From a virus, in the IMG/VR virus record IMGVR_UViG_3300017971_000035, positions 1-64,000 of that record: a stretch of DNA of 64,000 bases; one strand, written 5' to 3'. The translations under genes were made by a program, and so were the position numbers. Each line of letters opens with the position of its first letter. Positions within the stretch are counted from its first letter, which is position 1. The notes under the pieces are model-generated. The model searched no databases. It was given only the letters and a program-made list of their open reading frames with translations, and was not told where the DNA came from. Positions 44,449 through 51,120 of the stretch are shown piece by piece.

Positions 44449-44632
44449 GGACCGGAAGAACCGGCGCCATGTGACCGAAGGAGAGGTCCTGGCAGCAGTC
44501 CTCGAATTGATCCGGCAAATTGATGCAAAGGAGGCTCAAAAACACCTGATGAAAAAACGACACCCACAGTCCCGCCGCAGCTACTTTTTTGCGGGACCCT
44601 CACAACGTCTGCAGAGGTACCACGATGGGTGA
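44402..44632 (+). CDS. small basic protein
   Basis: A 76-residue protein after GAGGACCAGA. VTEGEVLAAVLELIRQIDAK is helical, and a basic tail (KKRHPQSRRSYF) follows. It overlaps its upstream neighbour by 47 bases. Unknown. Confidence 0.55.
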   Translation: MHETDSDMTIQPPGREDRKNRRHVTEGEVLAAVLELIRQIDAKEAQKHLMKKRHPQSRRSYFFAGPSQRLQRYHDG

Positions 44633-45230
44633 CCCTAAACGAGATTATCTGACGACCGACGAGGTTTACAAACAGATCCAGTATGACAATCCTGAAATCC
44701 ATGTGGCTTATTATCCCAGGTCTTCGCCGGTTGCCTATAAGGACCGGCCGGAAAAAATCGGCTGTATTGCCTGTGGGAAATCCTACATGGATACCGGGGA
44801 ACGGCAGGATTGGGATTACGATGGTCTTACAAAACAGAGGTGGGAATGCCCGAGCTGTCATAACTTCATAACTGTCAGTCACCGGAAACCGAAGTCCATC
44901 AATGAAATCAAGGCTTTCTCGGAAATTGCCGTTGAATCGACTCATGCCTGGGCGGCAGCCAATAAAAAATCTGTACTTAAATATGCCCACACGGATACCG
45001 GTTTCTGCAGGGTCTATTACACCTGGAAGAACAGCCAGGGCCAAAAAGTCTGGTATTGCGCACAGGAGGGCCGGCCGGGCTGTGATGTGGAGTTCCTGCG
45101 GTGCTGCGGCGACCTGGAACCGGAATATGAGGTCCACCCCAAGGATCCCCCGCCCCTCTCCCCCGGCAGCACTTCGACGGATAAAATCGTGAATGCCTGG
45201 ATTAAAAAGAAATGGGGAAAAGATGGGTGA
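44625..45230 (+). CDS. zinc-ribbon protein
   Basis: Started at ATG 44625, overlapping the previous stop; 201 residues. CIACGK and CPSCHN (about residues 48-80) make a zinc ribbon, and a second Cys cluster (WYCAQEGRPGC, CC) lies near 150. A Ser/Pro-rich tail follows. No enzyme motif; perhaps a nucleic-acid-binding accessory. Confidence 0.65.
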   Translation: MGDPKRDYLTTDEVYKQIQYDNPEIHVAYYPRSSPVAYKDRPEKIGCIACGKSYMDTGERQDWDYDGLTKQRWECPSCHNFITVSHRKPKSINEIKAFSEIAVESTHAWAAANKKSVLKYAHTDTGFCRVYYTWKNSQGQKVWYCAQEGRPGCDVEFLRCCGDLEPEYEVHPKDPPPLSPGSTSTDKIVNAWIKKKWGKDG

Positions 45231-45474
45231 GATTGCCGAGGCCATAGTGAATGGCGACTTATGCGAACAATGCGGCTCCTGGATAGGCCCCGGGGATGGC
45301 TACCCCAGGAACTGCGGGTGCGACTCCGGCGCCCGGGCAGCAGCTCCCGCGCCGAAACCGTTCAAATGCCCTAAATGCGGCAAATCATTCGAAAAGAAAG
45401 TGGGCCGGACAGACCATTTCATCAATCACCACCGGTCCGAGGTCAATAAACTCGTGGAGGGATATTTGGAATGA
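45223..45474 (+). CDS. C2H2/CxxC zinc-finger protein
   Basis: An 83-residue protein from ATG 45223 (MGEIAEAIVNGDLCEQCG). CEQCG with CGCD and then CPKCGKSFEKK with HFINHH give two zinc sites, the second a C2H2-like finger. Related small phage proteins start with the same EIAEAI-x-G-xxCEQCG pattern; their role is not settled. It overlaps its neighbours at both ends. Confidence 0.75.
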   Translation: MGEIAEAIVNGDLCEQCGSWIGPGDGYPRNCGCDSGARAAAPAPKPFKCPKCGKSFEKKVGRTDHFINHHRSEVNKLVEGYLE

Positions 45475-45632
45475 AATATGACATCGTGAAAGCCAAAACA
45501 GTTGATGACTTGATATCCCGGGTCCAGCAAAAAATGAACGAAGGGTGGATGGTCCAGGGTGGGGTAACAATTCTCCAGAACGATTACCAGCCAATAATAC
45601 TCCAGGCAATCAAATATATAAGGAAAAAATGA
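45471..45632 (+). CDS. DUF1737-like small protein
   Basis: 53 residues from ATG 45471, sharing ATGA with the previous stop. YDIVKAKTVDDLISRVQQKM, then NEGWMVQGGVTIL, matches the DUF1737 pattern (YxVV ... LxxxVNxxIxxGWxPxGG). Unknown function; these single-domain proteins are common in phages. Confidence 0.75.
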   Translation: MKYDIVKAKTVDDLISRVQQKMNEGWMVQGGVTILQNDYQPIILQAIKYIRKK

Positions 45633-45844
45633 CCATCTTCGTATTAACCGGACCTGACCAATGGAGGCATTGGTGCCATGAAAATTACTGGAATCGGAAA
45701 GACACTCGCATCGTCCCCCTCCAACGGGCCGAGCAGCTACACGGCCATGAAAATCCTATTGTCCTAAAATGGGGAACCTGGTATACCAGGCCAAGTGAAG
45801 AGCTTGACCTGATTGACCAGACCATAGAAGCCCTCACCCGATGA
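45629..45844 (+). CDS. small protein, unknown
   Basis: Begins at ATG 45629, overlapping the previous stop; 71 residues. TIFVLTGPDQWRHWCHENYW at the start, then Arg/Trp-rich sequence. Possibly a small accessory; no family is recognised. Confidence 0.6.
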   Translation: MTIFVLTGPDQWRHWCHENYWNRKDTRIVPLQRAEQLHGHENPIVLKWGTWYTRPSEELDLIDQTIEALTR

Positions 45845-46125
45845 GCCCCCTGGCAGCAGCCCTCCGCGCCATAGCAGCAATTTTTAAGCGGCGGGGTAGC
45901 CACTGCAGCGGTGACCCCACCCCCCCGAGCAGCATTCTCCGGCCATGCCCCTGTGGCAAAGACCCCCTCATCCGAAAAAACATTGGTGCCTCTGAACTGC
46001 ACTTCGGATATGCAGAATCCGAGTATGCTGTCTTCTGTGACTGTGGCAAAGCCGGACCTATAGGAATCACCCCTGAAAAAGCCGCTGAATACTGGAATTT
46101 CCTCGTGGAATATGACCGGATATAA
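45841..46125 (+). CDS. Lar-family restriction alleviation-like protein
   Basis: A 94-residue protein. CPCGKDPLIRKN (about residues 36-47) and VFCDCGKAGPIGITPEKAAEYWN (about 64-86) match the small zinc proteins called Lar/restriction alleviation: two Cys pairs, then GP and a helix ending AAEYWN. Phage and prophage members protect DNA from host type I restriction, at least in Rac prophage. The first 30 residues are unusual and may be an added arm. It ends the early small-gene run. Confidence 0.7.
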   Translation: MSPLAAALRAIAAIFKRRGSHCSGDPTPPSSILRPCPCGKDPLIRKNIGASELHFGYAESEYAVFCDCGKAGPIGITPEKAAEYWNFLVEYDRI

Positions 46126-46353
46126 TATATATATAGAGGTTTTTTTGAAAAAATGATATAAAATCTCCTGGACCGAATAAGATTCTCCTGTACTTTACAC
46201 TCTCTCTATGCTCACCCCCTGATTGAAAGAAGGAATAGGGGGGGCGGGTTCGGGGTATTGAGATAGTGGATAAGTAGGAAGAGAACCACACGGCCTTGTC
46301 GCTTCGCTCCTGGGAGCCGCGCGGCTCTCATCCACCTCAACCAGGAGTACACC
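46126..46353 (+). other. 228-base gene-free region
   Basis: Starts with an AT-rich tract (TATAATATATATATAG) that could be a -10 region. Next come CCCCCT / AGGGGGG (about 46216-46247) and then GAGCCGC / GCGGCTC (about 46316) as inverted repeats. It contains no good open frame. It leads into the small genes at 46354 and 46528, so it is probably a leader or promoter region. Confidence 0.5.
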
Positions 46354-46509
46354 ATGACCTGTATACTACGTCAGTTCTGTATCATCAATGAGTTCGGTGA
46401 GTGTGATGGTGAGATACCATGCAACATGCAGCTGGACAGAGAAGAAGATGATAAGATTCTGAGTGCCGTTGCCCCTTCTAACGAGGGCAACGTCCCTCAT
46501 TCATCATAA
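46354..46509 (+). CDS. small Cys-rich protein (51 aa)
   Basis: From ATG 46354 behind ACCAGGAGTACACC: MTCILRQFCIINEFGECDGE, with four Cys within about 30 residues, then an acidic stretch. Unknown. The end overlaps an inverted repeat GTTGCCC / GGGCAAC. Confidence 0.6.
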   Translation: MTCILRQFCIINEFGECDGEIPCNMQLDREEDDKILSAVAPSNEGNVPHSS

Positions 46510-46527
46510 ACCAAATTGGAGGACATT

Positions 46528-46602
46528 ATGTATCACAAGGCATTACAGGTTGCCATGACCTTAAATGTGGCATTCGCTCTCTCCCTGGCTCTGTTGGCCT
46601 AG
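46528..46602 (+). CDS. tiny hydrophobic peptide (24 aa)
   Basis: ATG 46528 behind TTGGAGGACATT, identical in style to the next genes' ribosome sites. The 24-residue product (MYHKALQVAMTLNVAFALSL, ending ALLA) is one hydrophobic helix. It may be a membrane micropeptide or a leader peptide for the SpoVG-like gene downstream. Confidence 0.5.
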   Translation: MYHKALQVAMTLNVAFALSLALLA

Positions 46603-46691
46603 AGAGATCATTCGTTGAAGGTCGGCTCCCCTCTCCATGAGGGCGCCGCCCTTCTTTATTAATAACCAATCACTTAACAAGGAGGACATTT

Positions 46692-47000
46692 ATGTCTTTA
46701 CAAATTACTGCAGTCAGAGCAATTAAAGGTGCCGGAAACCTGGTGGCTGGATGCTCAGTCGTTATCAACGAAGTACAGCGTGTGAATGGAATCAAGCTGT
46801 TCCATGATGAGACACGTGGTTACAACGTTGGCATGCCTGCCCAGCAGGGAGCTGACAAGCGCTGGTATCCCCAGTTCAGGTATCTGGACAGGAAAATCCA
46901 GGCTGATTTCGAGGAACAGATTCTCAGCCAGTTGCTGGCCCATGAGGATCTGAGCCATCTCAAGTCACCTGAGAAGAAGAAGCTCGAACCTCAGTTCTAA
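46692..47000 (+). CDS. SpoVG-like protein, copy 1
   Basis: A 102-residue protein. VAGCSVVINEVQRVNGIKLF followed by RGYNVGMPAQQ and a C-terminal amphipathic helix ILSQLL is the SpoVG layout: a beta sheet with a xGIxV core and an xVxMPxx motif. SpoVG binds DNA and RNA and regulates genes in Gram-positive bacteria; phage members are not well studied. GGAGGACATTT gives a strong start. Two relatives lie at 52183 and 53865. A clear terminator follows at 47019. Confidence 0.8.
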   Translation: MSLQITAVRAIKGAGNLVAGCSVVINEVQRVNGIKLFHDETRGYNVGMPAQQGADKRWYPQFRYLDRKIQADFEEQILSQLLAHEDLSHLKSPEKKKLEPQF

Positions 47001-47018
47001 GCTGATTCTCAAATCCAT

Positions 47019-47052
47019 AGCCCGGGGTCGAAAGGCCTCGGGCTTTTTTTTT
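47019..47052 (+). terminator. intrinsic terminator
   Basis: AGCCCGGGG (47019-47027) pairs with CCTCGGGCT (47036-47044), 9 pairs with one G-U, loop TCGAAAGG, then nine T. It ends the SpoVG-like unit, yet sits 22 bases ahead of the next ATG. Confidence 0.9.
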
Positions 47053-47074
47053 GACAATTTACCAGGAGGACATC

Positions 47075-47611
47075 ATGAGAATAATTGACAGAGCCAAGCT
47101 CTATTCAGCATATGGGTTGAACGCAGAAGGTTATCAGCGTTTGGCCAATCGGATGAACCATGAGGCCAGTGAGTCGAATTGGGACGATTTCATCCTCATC
47201 ACAGCACAGGACATCTATTCGATAGTCAGGTGCATGCGGCACTCGGACAGACGCCGGCTTATCCAACTGTTCCCGGCACTGCACTACTCCTTCAAAATAG
47301 CCAAGAAGATTAATGTGGTTCTGGTTTATCTGAATGACCAGGTGAAGCGTGACATCATTACGGCTATTGAGGCCTTCGGAGAGCATAAAGAGGAATTTGA
47401 GTTTCTGAAGGAATTTGTCAGATGGTATGGCATCAGAAGGATTCAGTATAAGGTCTTCAATAATTGGATACCTGCGGATCCCAGGCCTGGCTATCTCTCA
47501 AATGAGTATGATGGCACAAATATCCACAATTTCACATACGAGGATATCCATCTTGATACCGAGGATGAGGAAGCCAAGGAAGAATGGTTGGCACAACAGT
47601 GCTGCCCATAA
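47075..47611 (+). CDS. phage protein, unknown, helical
   Basis: Started at ATG 47075, as CCAGGAGGACATC precedes it; 178 residues. MRIIDRAKLYSAYGLNAEGY, WDDFILITAQDIYSIVRCMR, then helical sequence and an acidic C-terminus with two Cys. No family is recognised. It lies between two terminators, so it is a single-gene unit. Confidence 0.65.
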   Translation: MRIIDRAKLYSAYGLNAEGYQRLANRMNHEASESNWDDFILITAQDIYSIVRCMRHSDRRRLIQLFPALHYSFKIAKKINVVLVYLNDQVKRDIITAIEAFGEHKEEFEFLKEFVRWYGIRRIQYKVFNNWIPADPRPGYLSNEYDGTNIHNFTYEDIHLDTEDEEAKEEWLAQQCCP

Positions 47612-47621
47612 TAGGAGTATC

Positions 47622-47664
47622 GAAAGCCCTTTGCCTCGTGCAAGGGCTTTCTCACCTTTTTTTT
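47622..47664 (+). terminator. intrinsic terminator-like hairpin
   Basis: GAAAGCCCTT(t)G pairs with CAAGGGCTTTC around loop CCTCGTG, then five bases and eight T. It lies between the 178-residue gene and the next start at 47680. Confidence 0.75.
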
Positions 47665-47679
47665 GTCAAGGAGCATAAG

Positions 47680-48096
47680 ATGAGTGATTTTTTAGCCATG
47701 GCCGAACGATTAGGCGGCATTGACCAGGAGCACATAGACCCCCAGGTCTACAATCATGCCTCAAAGCCACTAGGAAACGGCCATGAGACCCAGGCCGCGG
47801 CCGCATTGTCCGAATTGATGCAGGAGCACCAGTTCACTGATGAAGACGAGTGCATGGAATTCATGGGCTCAATATCCAATGAGAGCCATGTCCGGCAATC
47901 CATTTTCATCAAATACGGAGCTGAAGCAGCCGAGGAATATGAGCCATGCGTCCAGGTGAAGCCGAAGACCGAGTGGCTGAGGAATGGCTATGTCATCCGA
48001 GAGGGTGAGCAGAGGCTGTGCGGAATTATTACATATCATCATGGTCAGCAGCAAGAGGTTGACATGTGGCACATCAACCAGGTGGAGAGGAAATAA
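47680..48096 (+). CDS. phage protein, unknown
   Basis: Started at ATG 47680 behind CAAGGAGCATAAG; 138 residues. Acidic, Gln/Glu-rich first half (QAAAALSELMQEHQFTDEDE), then a mixed C-terminus (LCGIITYHHGQQQEVDMWHI). Not recognised. Its stop is 3 bases from the convergent small terminase gene. Confidence 0.65.
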   Translation: MSDFLAMAERLGGIDQEHIDPQVYNHASKPLGNGHETQAAAALSELMQEHQFTDEDECMEFMGSISNESHVRQSIFIKYGAEAAEEYEPCVQVKPKTEWLRNGYVIREGEQRLCGIITYHHGQQQEVDMWHINQVERK

Positions 48097-48099
48097 CCA

Positions 48100-48681
48100 C
48101 TAATTGAAGGACTTCTGGACGAGCCTTTGGTAATTGGCAGCAAGCTCCTGGGCTGTCTTACCCTTCATATCCTCTTTGGATAAGTGGAGATGGAGATGTT
48201 TTTCTCCCCCGCCTCCAGAGAGCCTGTTCAGAAGCTCCTTCAGTGCCTCGACCTTGTTGTAGGGCTTGACCACGATGTAAGGAATGCCTTGAGCATTGAG
48301 CTTCACAGTCATTTCCTGGATGACAGAGGTGTCCATATCCTCGAATTCCTCGAAAGTAAGGCCCAATTCACCATCCTGGAGCTTGTGCTTAAAGTCAGTG
48401 GCAATATCCTTAAAGTCAAAAAAGGCTATTTTGCCAAGTTCATTCAGACACTCATCGAGGGTAATATCGCATCGTTGTTTGGCACTTTGGATACGATTCT
48501 GAATTTCCCTCTTAACATTTGGCTCTTTTAGCCAGTTTTTGGCAGTTGATATCGAAATTCCTGTTTTTTGAGCAGCCATTTTCCTGTTATTACTCAGGAG
48601 CAGGCAGTTAATAAACGCATTTTGCTCTGGTTTTAGAGGGATGTCCTCGTCACGGGTGATGAGTTGCTTTGATTCGTCCAT
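48100..48681 (-). CDS. terS: small terminase subunit
   Basis: A 193-residue protein. KPEQNAFINCLLLSNNRKMA, then KTGISISTAKNWLKEPNVKR (about residues 40-59), form a helix-turn-helix typical of small terminase subunits, used to recognise the packaging site. A central oligomerisation region and a basic C-terminus that meets the large subunit follow. Unusually, it is not next to the large subunit but 11 kb away, on the minus strand, surrounded by rightward early genes. Confidence 0.8.
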   Translation of the reverse strand: MDESKQLITRDEDIPLKPEQNAFINCLLLSNNRKMAAQKTGISISTAKNWLKEPNVKREIQNRIQSAKQRCDITLDECLNELGKIAFFDFKDIATDFKHKLQDGELGLTFEEFEDMDTSVIQEMTVKLNAQGIPYIVVKPYNKVEALKELLNRLSGGGGEKHLHLHLSKEDMKGKTAQELAANYQRLVQKSFN

Positions 48682-48860
48682 GTCTCTTTATTATACTCTT
48701 TTTTGAAGGAAAGGTAAATAAATAAGTTGTCATTTTTTCTTTGTACAGAAAATAACTGGGTGGCTTTGTTCCCCGAAGGGTGGCTCTGTTTCCTTATGAC
48801 TCTCTATGGAGGTTGGCATTAATTAGGACTTAGCCGCCCCTTAAAAATTGGAAGGATATC
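48682..48860 (+). promoter_or_regulatory. leader of the cold-shock/SpoVG region with direct repeats
   Basis: Gene-free. GGGTGGCTTTGTTCC and GGGTGGCTCTGTTTCC form an imperfect direct repeat. TTGTCA (48727-48732) and AAATAA 17 bases on could be a weak promoter. TTAGGACTTAGCCG (48823-48836) recurs exactly at 49373-49386. A tiny frame of 8 codons (MTLYGGWH) begins at about 48796. Confidence 0.5.
48823..48836 (+). repeat. shared leader box, copy 1
   Basis: TTAGGACTTAGCCG, 25 bases before the start at 48861. Followed by a CCC-rich and then AT-rich stretch and GGAAGGATATC. Confidence 0.6.
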
Positions 48861-49163
48861 ATGTCGGATGAGAAATTAGATGAGCAAAAAGTAAGCGTTG
48901 ATTATGTCGATGCAGTAGCCATGTTGGCCGAGGACGAGTTCATCCATACCTTCATGAATCCATGGGCTAATATGCTCATGGGTGCCGATAAGTCCCGTGA
49001 ATCCATCATAAATGAAATGCAGGATGCTGACATTCAGATTGGCGGCAAAATGTGCCGAGCTATGGGCCATGGCCTGGTCATGAAGACCAATGAGAAAACA
49101 TTATTCATACAAGTGGACGATAAGAAGATTGAGGAATATTTACAAAATAGAAATTGTGACTGA
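48861..49163 (+). CDS. small phage protein
   Basis: A 100-residue acidic helical protein (SVDYVDAVAMLAEDEFIHTF) with GGAAGGATATC before its ATG. A shared leader box lies 25 bases upstream. No family is recognised. It overlaps the next gene by 1 base. Confidence 0.6.
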   Translation: MSDEKLDEQKVSVDYVDAVAMLAEDEFIHTFMNPWANMLMGADKSRESIINEMQDADIQIGGKMCRAMGHGLVMKTNEKTLFIQVDDKKIEEYLQNRNCD

Positions 49164-49363
49164 TGCCATCATTTGACCTGGAATTTGAAGTCTACTGCTC
49201 GTGTGGTGGCGGTCTCTGTAATCAATCAGACACCAATAAGAATGGTCATTCCCATTATGTCACAGTTGAGCCCTGTGAGTCCTGTATCGATGATGCCAAG
49301 GAAGAAGGAAAAGAAACGGTTTTGAATAATCCTGATGAATATGATTTACAAGAGAAGGAGTAA
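49163..49363 (+). CDS. small Cys-rich protein
   Basis: A 66-residue protein. EVYCSCGGGLCNQSD and EPCESCIDDAKEEG give five Cys, arranged as a zinc-binding pattern. Acidic. It is translated after the preceding gene by a one-base overlap. Unknown. Confidence 0.65.
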   Translation: MPSFDLEFEVYCSCGGGLCNQSDTNKNGHSHYVTVEPCESCIDDAKEEGKETVLNNPDEYDLQEKE

Positions 49364-49372
49364 TATTTTTAT

Positions 49373-49386
49373 TTAGGACTTAGCCG
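49373..49386 (+). repeat. shared leader box, copy 2
   Basis: The same TTAGGACTTAGCCG as at 48823, now 28 bases before the cold-shock gene. After the box both leaders run through an AT-rich stretch into GGAAG or GAAAGG. Probably a shared regulatory or RNA-folding element. Confidence 0.6.
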
Positions 49387-49413
49387 ACCTCTAATTTTTT
49401 GAAAGGAAATAGC

Positions 49414-49623
49414 ATGCCCACAGGAAAAGTAAAGTTTTTTCAGGCCGACAAGGGATACGGTTTCATAGTCCCTGATAATGGTGACAAAGACATATTTGTC
49501 CACGCTTCCGGCCTCAATGGAATCAATAAACTGGATCCCGATGACTTGGTAGAATACGAGGTTGGCGAGGGCAAAAAGGGCCCTGTTGCCAAGAATGTCC
49601 AGATTATTCATGAAGATGCCTGA
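49414..49623 (+). CDS. csp: cold-shock domain protein
   Basis: A 69-residue protein from ATG 49414. TGKVKFFQADKGYGFIVPDN (residues 3-22) contains the RNA-binding RNP1 motif KGYGFI, and DIFVHASGL is RNP2. These are the two hallmarks of CspA-type RNA chaperones. GVVKWFN, the usual start, is here GKVKFFQ. Phage Csp proteins melt RNA structure; in this region, full of hairpins, it could act on terminators as an antiterminator. The leader carries the TTAGGACTTAGCCG box. Confidence 0.92.
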   Translation: MPTGKVKFFQADKGYGFIVPDNGDKDIFVHASGLNGINKLDPDDLVEYEVGEGKKGPVAKNVQIIHEDA

Positions 49624-49625
49624 AG

Positions 49626-49901
49626 GTGATATCTGCCATAGTGATGCAGATCCCGGGTTATAGAATGAGTCGATATCCTATGAAAATAGTCATGAGGATA
49701 TTACCATCATCCAAGGATTATCAAAGAAAACCGGTTCCACCACTCGTACCTGGGCATTCTGCAGGTATGGTTCTGGTAACCAGGTATGGAATTGGAAATG
49801 ATCGAGAATTTGATATGATAAGTACTTCCCGGCCTCGAAATATTATCACCCTGTTAACCATAGAATCCATTCACGGAGTATCCAGGAGGATTTCAGCATG
49901 A
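49626..49901 (+). CDS. possible small protein overlapping the SLOG gene start
   Basis: A 91-codon frame from GTG 49626 that ends as ATGA with the next gene. The composition (Arg, Pro, Ser-rich) is not convincingly protein-like. A shorter alternative from ATG 49664 is equally possible. The coupling with the next start is the main support. Confidence 0.35.
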   Translation: MISAIVMQIPGYRMSRYPMKIVMRILPSSKDYQRKPVPPLVPGHSAGMVLVTRYGIGNDREFDMISTSRPRNIITLLTIESIHGVSRRISA

Positions 49902-50311
49902 AAGTAATTGTGGCCGGCACCAGGACGATTACGGATACAGCGCTGGTTGCAGAGGCCATACAGGCTTCTCGGTTTCACATCACGGAGCTGGTCTCAGGCC
50001 ACTGCCATGGGGTAGACCAGCTCGGTGAGGCGTGGGCCGCCGAGAACAGGATCCCCGTGAAGCTGTTTCCGTTCCGGAGTGACCTGGGCAAGGCCGGAGG
50101 TCCCATCCGGAATACCCAAATGGCAAAATACGCTGATGCCCTTATTGCTGTTTGGGATGGTAAGTCCCGGGGAACAGCCGATATGGTCAGAAAGGCTTTT
50201 AAATACGGATGTCACGTTTATCAATTAAGGATTACGAATTATGACTTTTCATGTACCGGAAAAATACCGGATTATCAAGGGCTTGTTGGCCAGCTCGCAG
50301 CACGAAGGTAA
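49898..50311 (+). CDS. SLOG/YspA-like (DUF2493) protein
   Basis: A 137-residue protein. KVIVAGTRTITDTALVAEAI, then LVSGHCHGVDQLGEAWA and PIRNTQMAKYADALIAVWDG with KSRGTADMV, is the full SLOG signature. It forms a Rossmann-like nucleotide-binding pocket: GTR, SGHxxGVDxLGE, then GPIRN and WDGKSRGT. Family members sense nucleotide messengers or NAD-related ligands in phage defence or stress. It is the standard length except for a 20-residue extra tail. The 3' end overlaps the next gene by 71 bases. Confidence 0.88.
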   Translation: MKVIVAGTRTITDTALVAEAIQASRFHITELVSGHCHGVDQLGEAWAAENRIPVKLFPFRSDLGKAGGPIRNTQMAKYADALIAVWDGKSRGTADMVRKAFKYGCHVYQLRITNYDFSCTGKIPDYQGLVGQLAARR

Positions 50312-50597
50312 TAATGGCTGCTTCATGTTTAAGCATCATGGGAACTGGGTGAAATGTGTGGTTTCTGATGGTTTTGGATGGGAACATGTGTCAGTCAGCC
50401 TGGAAAAAAAGAAATGTCCAAACTGGGGAATTATGTGCGCGGTCAAAGATCTTTTCTGGGATCCGGAGGACTGTGTTATCCAGTTTCATCCACCGGCCAG
50501 TGCCTATGTCAATGCACACCCATACTGCCTGCATTTATGGCGTAAAATAGGCCATGAATATGAAATTCCTGACTCGATTTTGGTAGGACCTAAATAA
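50241..50597 (+). CDS. DUF7694-like phage protein
   Basis: A 118-residue protein from ATG 50241, well inside the end of the SLOG gene. DGFGWEHVSVSLEKKKCPNW, then MCAVKDLFWDPEDCVIQFHP and NAHPYCLHLW, matches a family common in phages where a Trp/Asp/His set probably binds a small ligand. Its role is unknown. No clear ribosome site precedes the ATG, so it probably relies on the upstream gene's translation. Confidence 0.75.
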   Translation: MTFHVPEKYRIIKGLLASSQHEGNNGCFMFKHHGNWVKCVVSDGFGWEHVSVSLEKKKCPNWGIMCAVKDLFWDPEDCVIQFHPPASAYVNAHPYCLHLWRKIGHEYEIPDSILVGPK

Positions 50598-50632
50598 TTA
50601 TCCTCCATAAGAATGCTGGGGGGTAATTTTTT
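50597..50632 (+). terminator. intrinsic terminator
   Basis: ATTATCCTCC pairs with GGGGGGTAAT (10 pairs, two G-U), then TTTTTT. The 5' arm begins on the last base of the stop codon of the 118-residue gene. Confidence 0.75.
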
Positions 50633-50679
50633 ACTTTTCTTAAAACTAACGTGGATTTTAAACCAAAATCAATGATAAC

Positions 50680-50708
50680 TTGATTTTTGTATCATTTTTG
50701 ATTATAAT
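50680..50708 (+). promoter_or_regulatory. sigma70-like promoter, leaderless transcript
   Basis: TTGATT (50680-50685), a 17-base spacer, TATAAT (50703-50708). A start site about 7 bases further lies only a few bases before the ATG at 50719, which has no ribosome site. It follows directly on the terminator at 50597. Confidence 0.8.
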
Positions 50709-50718
50709 AAATATATAT

Positions 50719-50892
50719 ATGGATATGGCAACAATTATACAGCGGCTGAGAGCCAAAGTAACTCGGTATATTAATTGTGATGCCGAGCCCTGCGACAGTT
50801 GTGGTAATATCCATTCCTACCAGGAGTTGCTAAATGAGATAAGCCAGGAAGCGACTCAGTACGGACTCACTCTGGAAGATATCGGAATATAG
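50719..50892 (+). CDS. small protein with Cys motif (57 aa), probably leaderless
   Basis: I start this at ATG 50719, just after a strong promoter, and not at a longer in-frame start inside the promoter. A second ATG lies two codons on. AEPCDSCGNIHSYQE has a CxxC pair with a His. Helical. Unknown; it heads a new transcription unit that runs to the structured RNA at 51640. Confidence 0.7.
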   Translation: MDMATIIQRLRAKVTRYINCDAEPCDSCGNIHSYQELLNEISQEATQYGLTLEDIGI

Positions 50893-50946
50893 AACCCCGG
50901 GGAGGCGGCTTGCTGATGGGCCCCTCCCCATAATGGGGGGTATTTT

Positions 50947-51120
50947 ATGATTGTGACCCTTAACGACCAGCAATATGATGTCAAATGGCACTTCGACAGA
51001 GACTACCTGTTCATCGATTCCGTTGATGATGTTCCATCTGTAAATTTACAGGTCAAATTTTTGAATATGATTAAAGGCTTTGTGAAAATTCAATTACATG
51101 AAAGGAGTAAGGAGCTATGA
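50947..51120 (+). CDS. small protein (57 aa)
   Basis: Behind GGGGGGTATTTT; ATG 50947. IVTLNDQQYDVKWHFDRDYL, then acidic and hydrophobic residues. Unknown. It overlaps the next gene by 4 bases (ATGA). The 55-base gap upstream holds GGGG/CCCC runs that could pair. Confidence 0.6.
   Translation: MIVTLNDQQYDVKWHFDRDYLFIDSVDDVPSVNLQVKFLNMIKGFVKIQLHERSKEL

Noticed and set aside
46126-46353. Origin of replication
   Set aside because: Inverted repeats and an AT tract exist, but no iterated binding sites or replication gene are adjacent.
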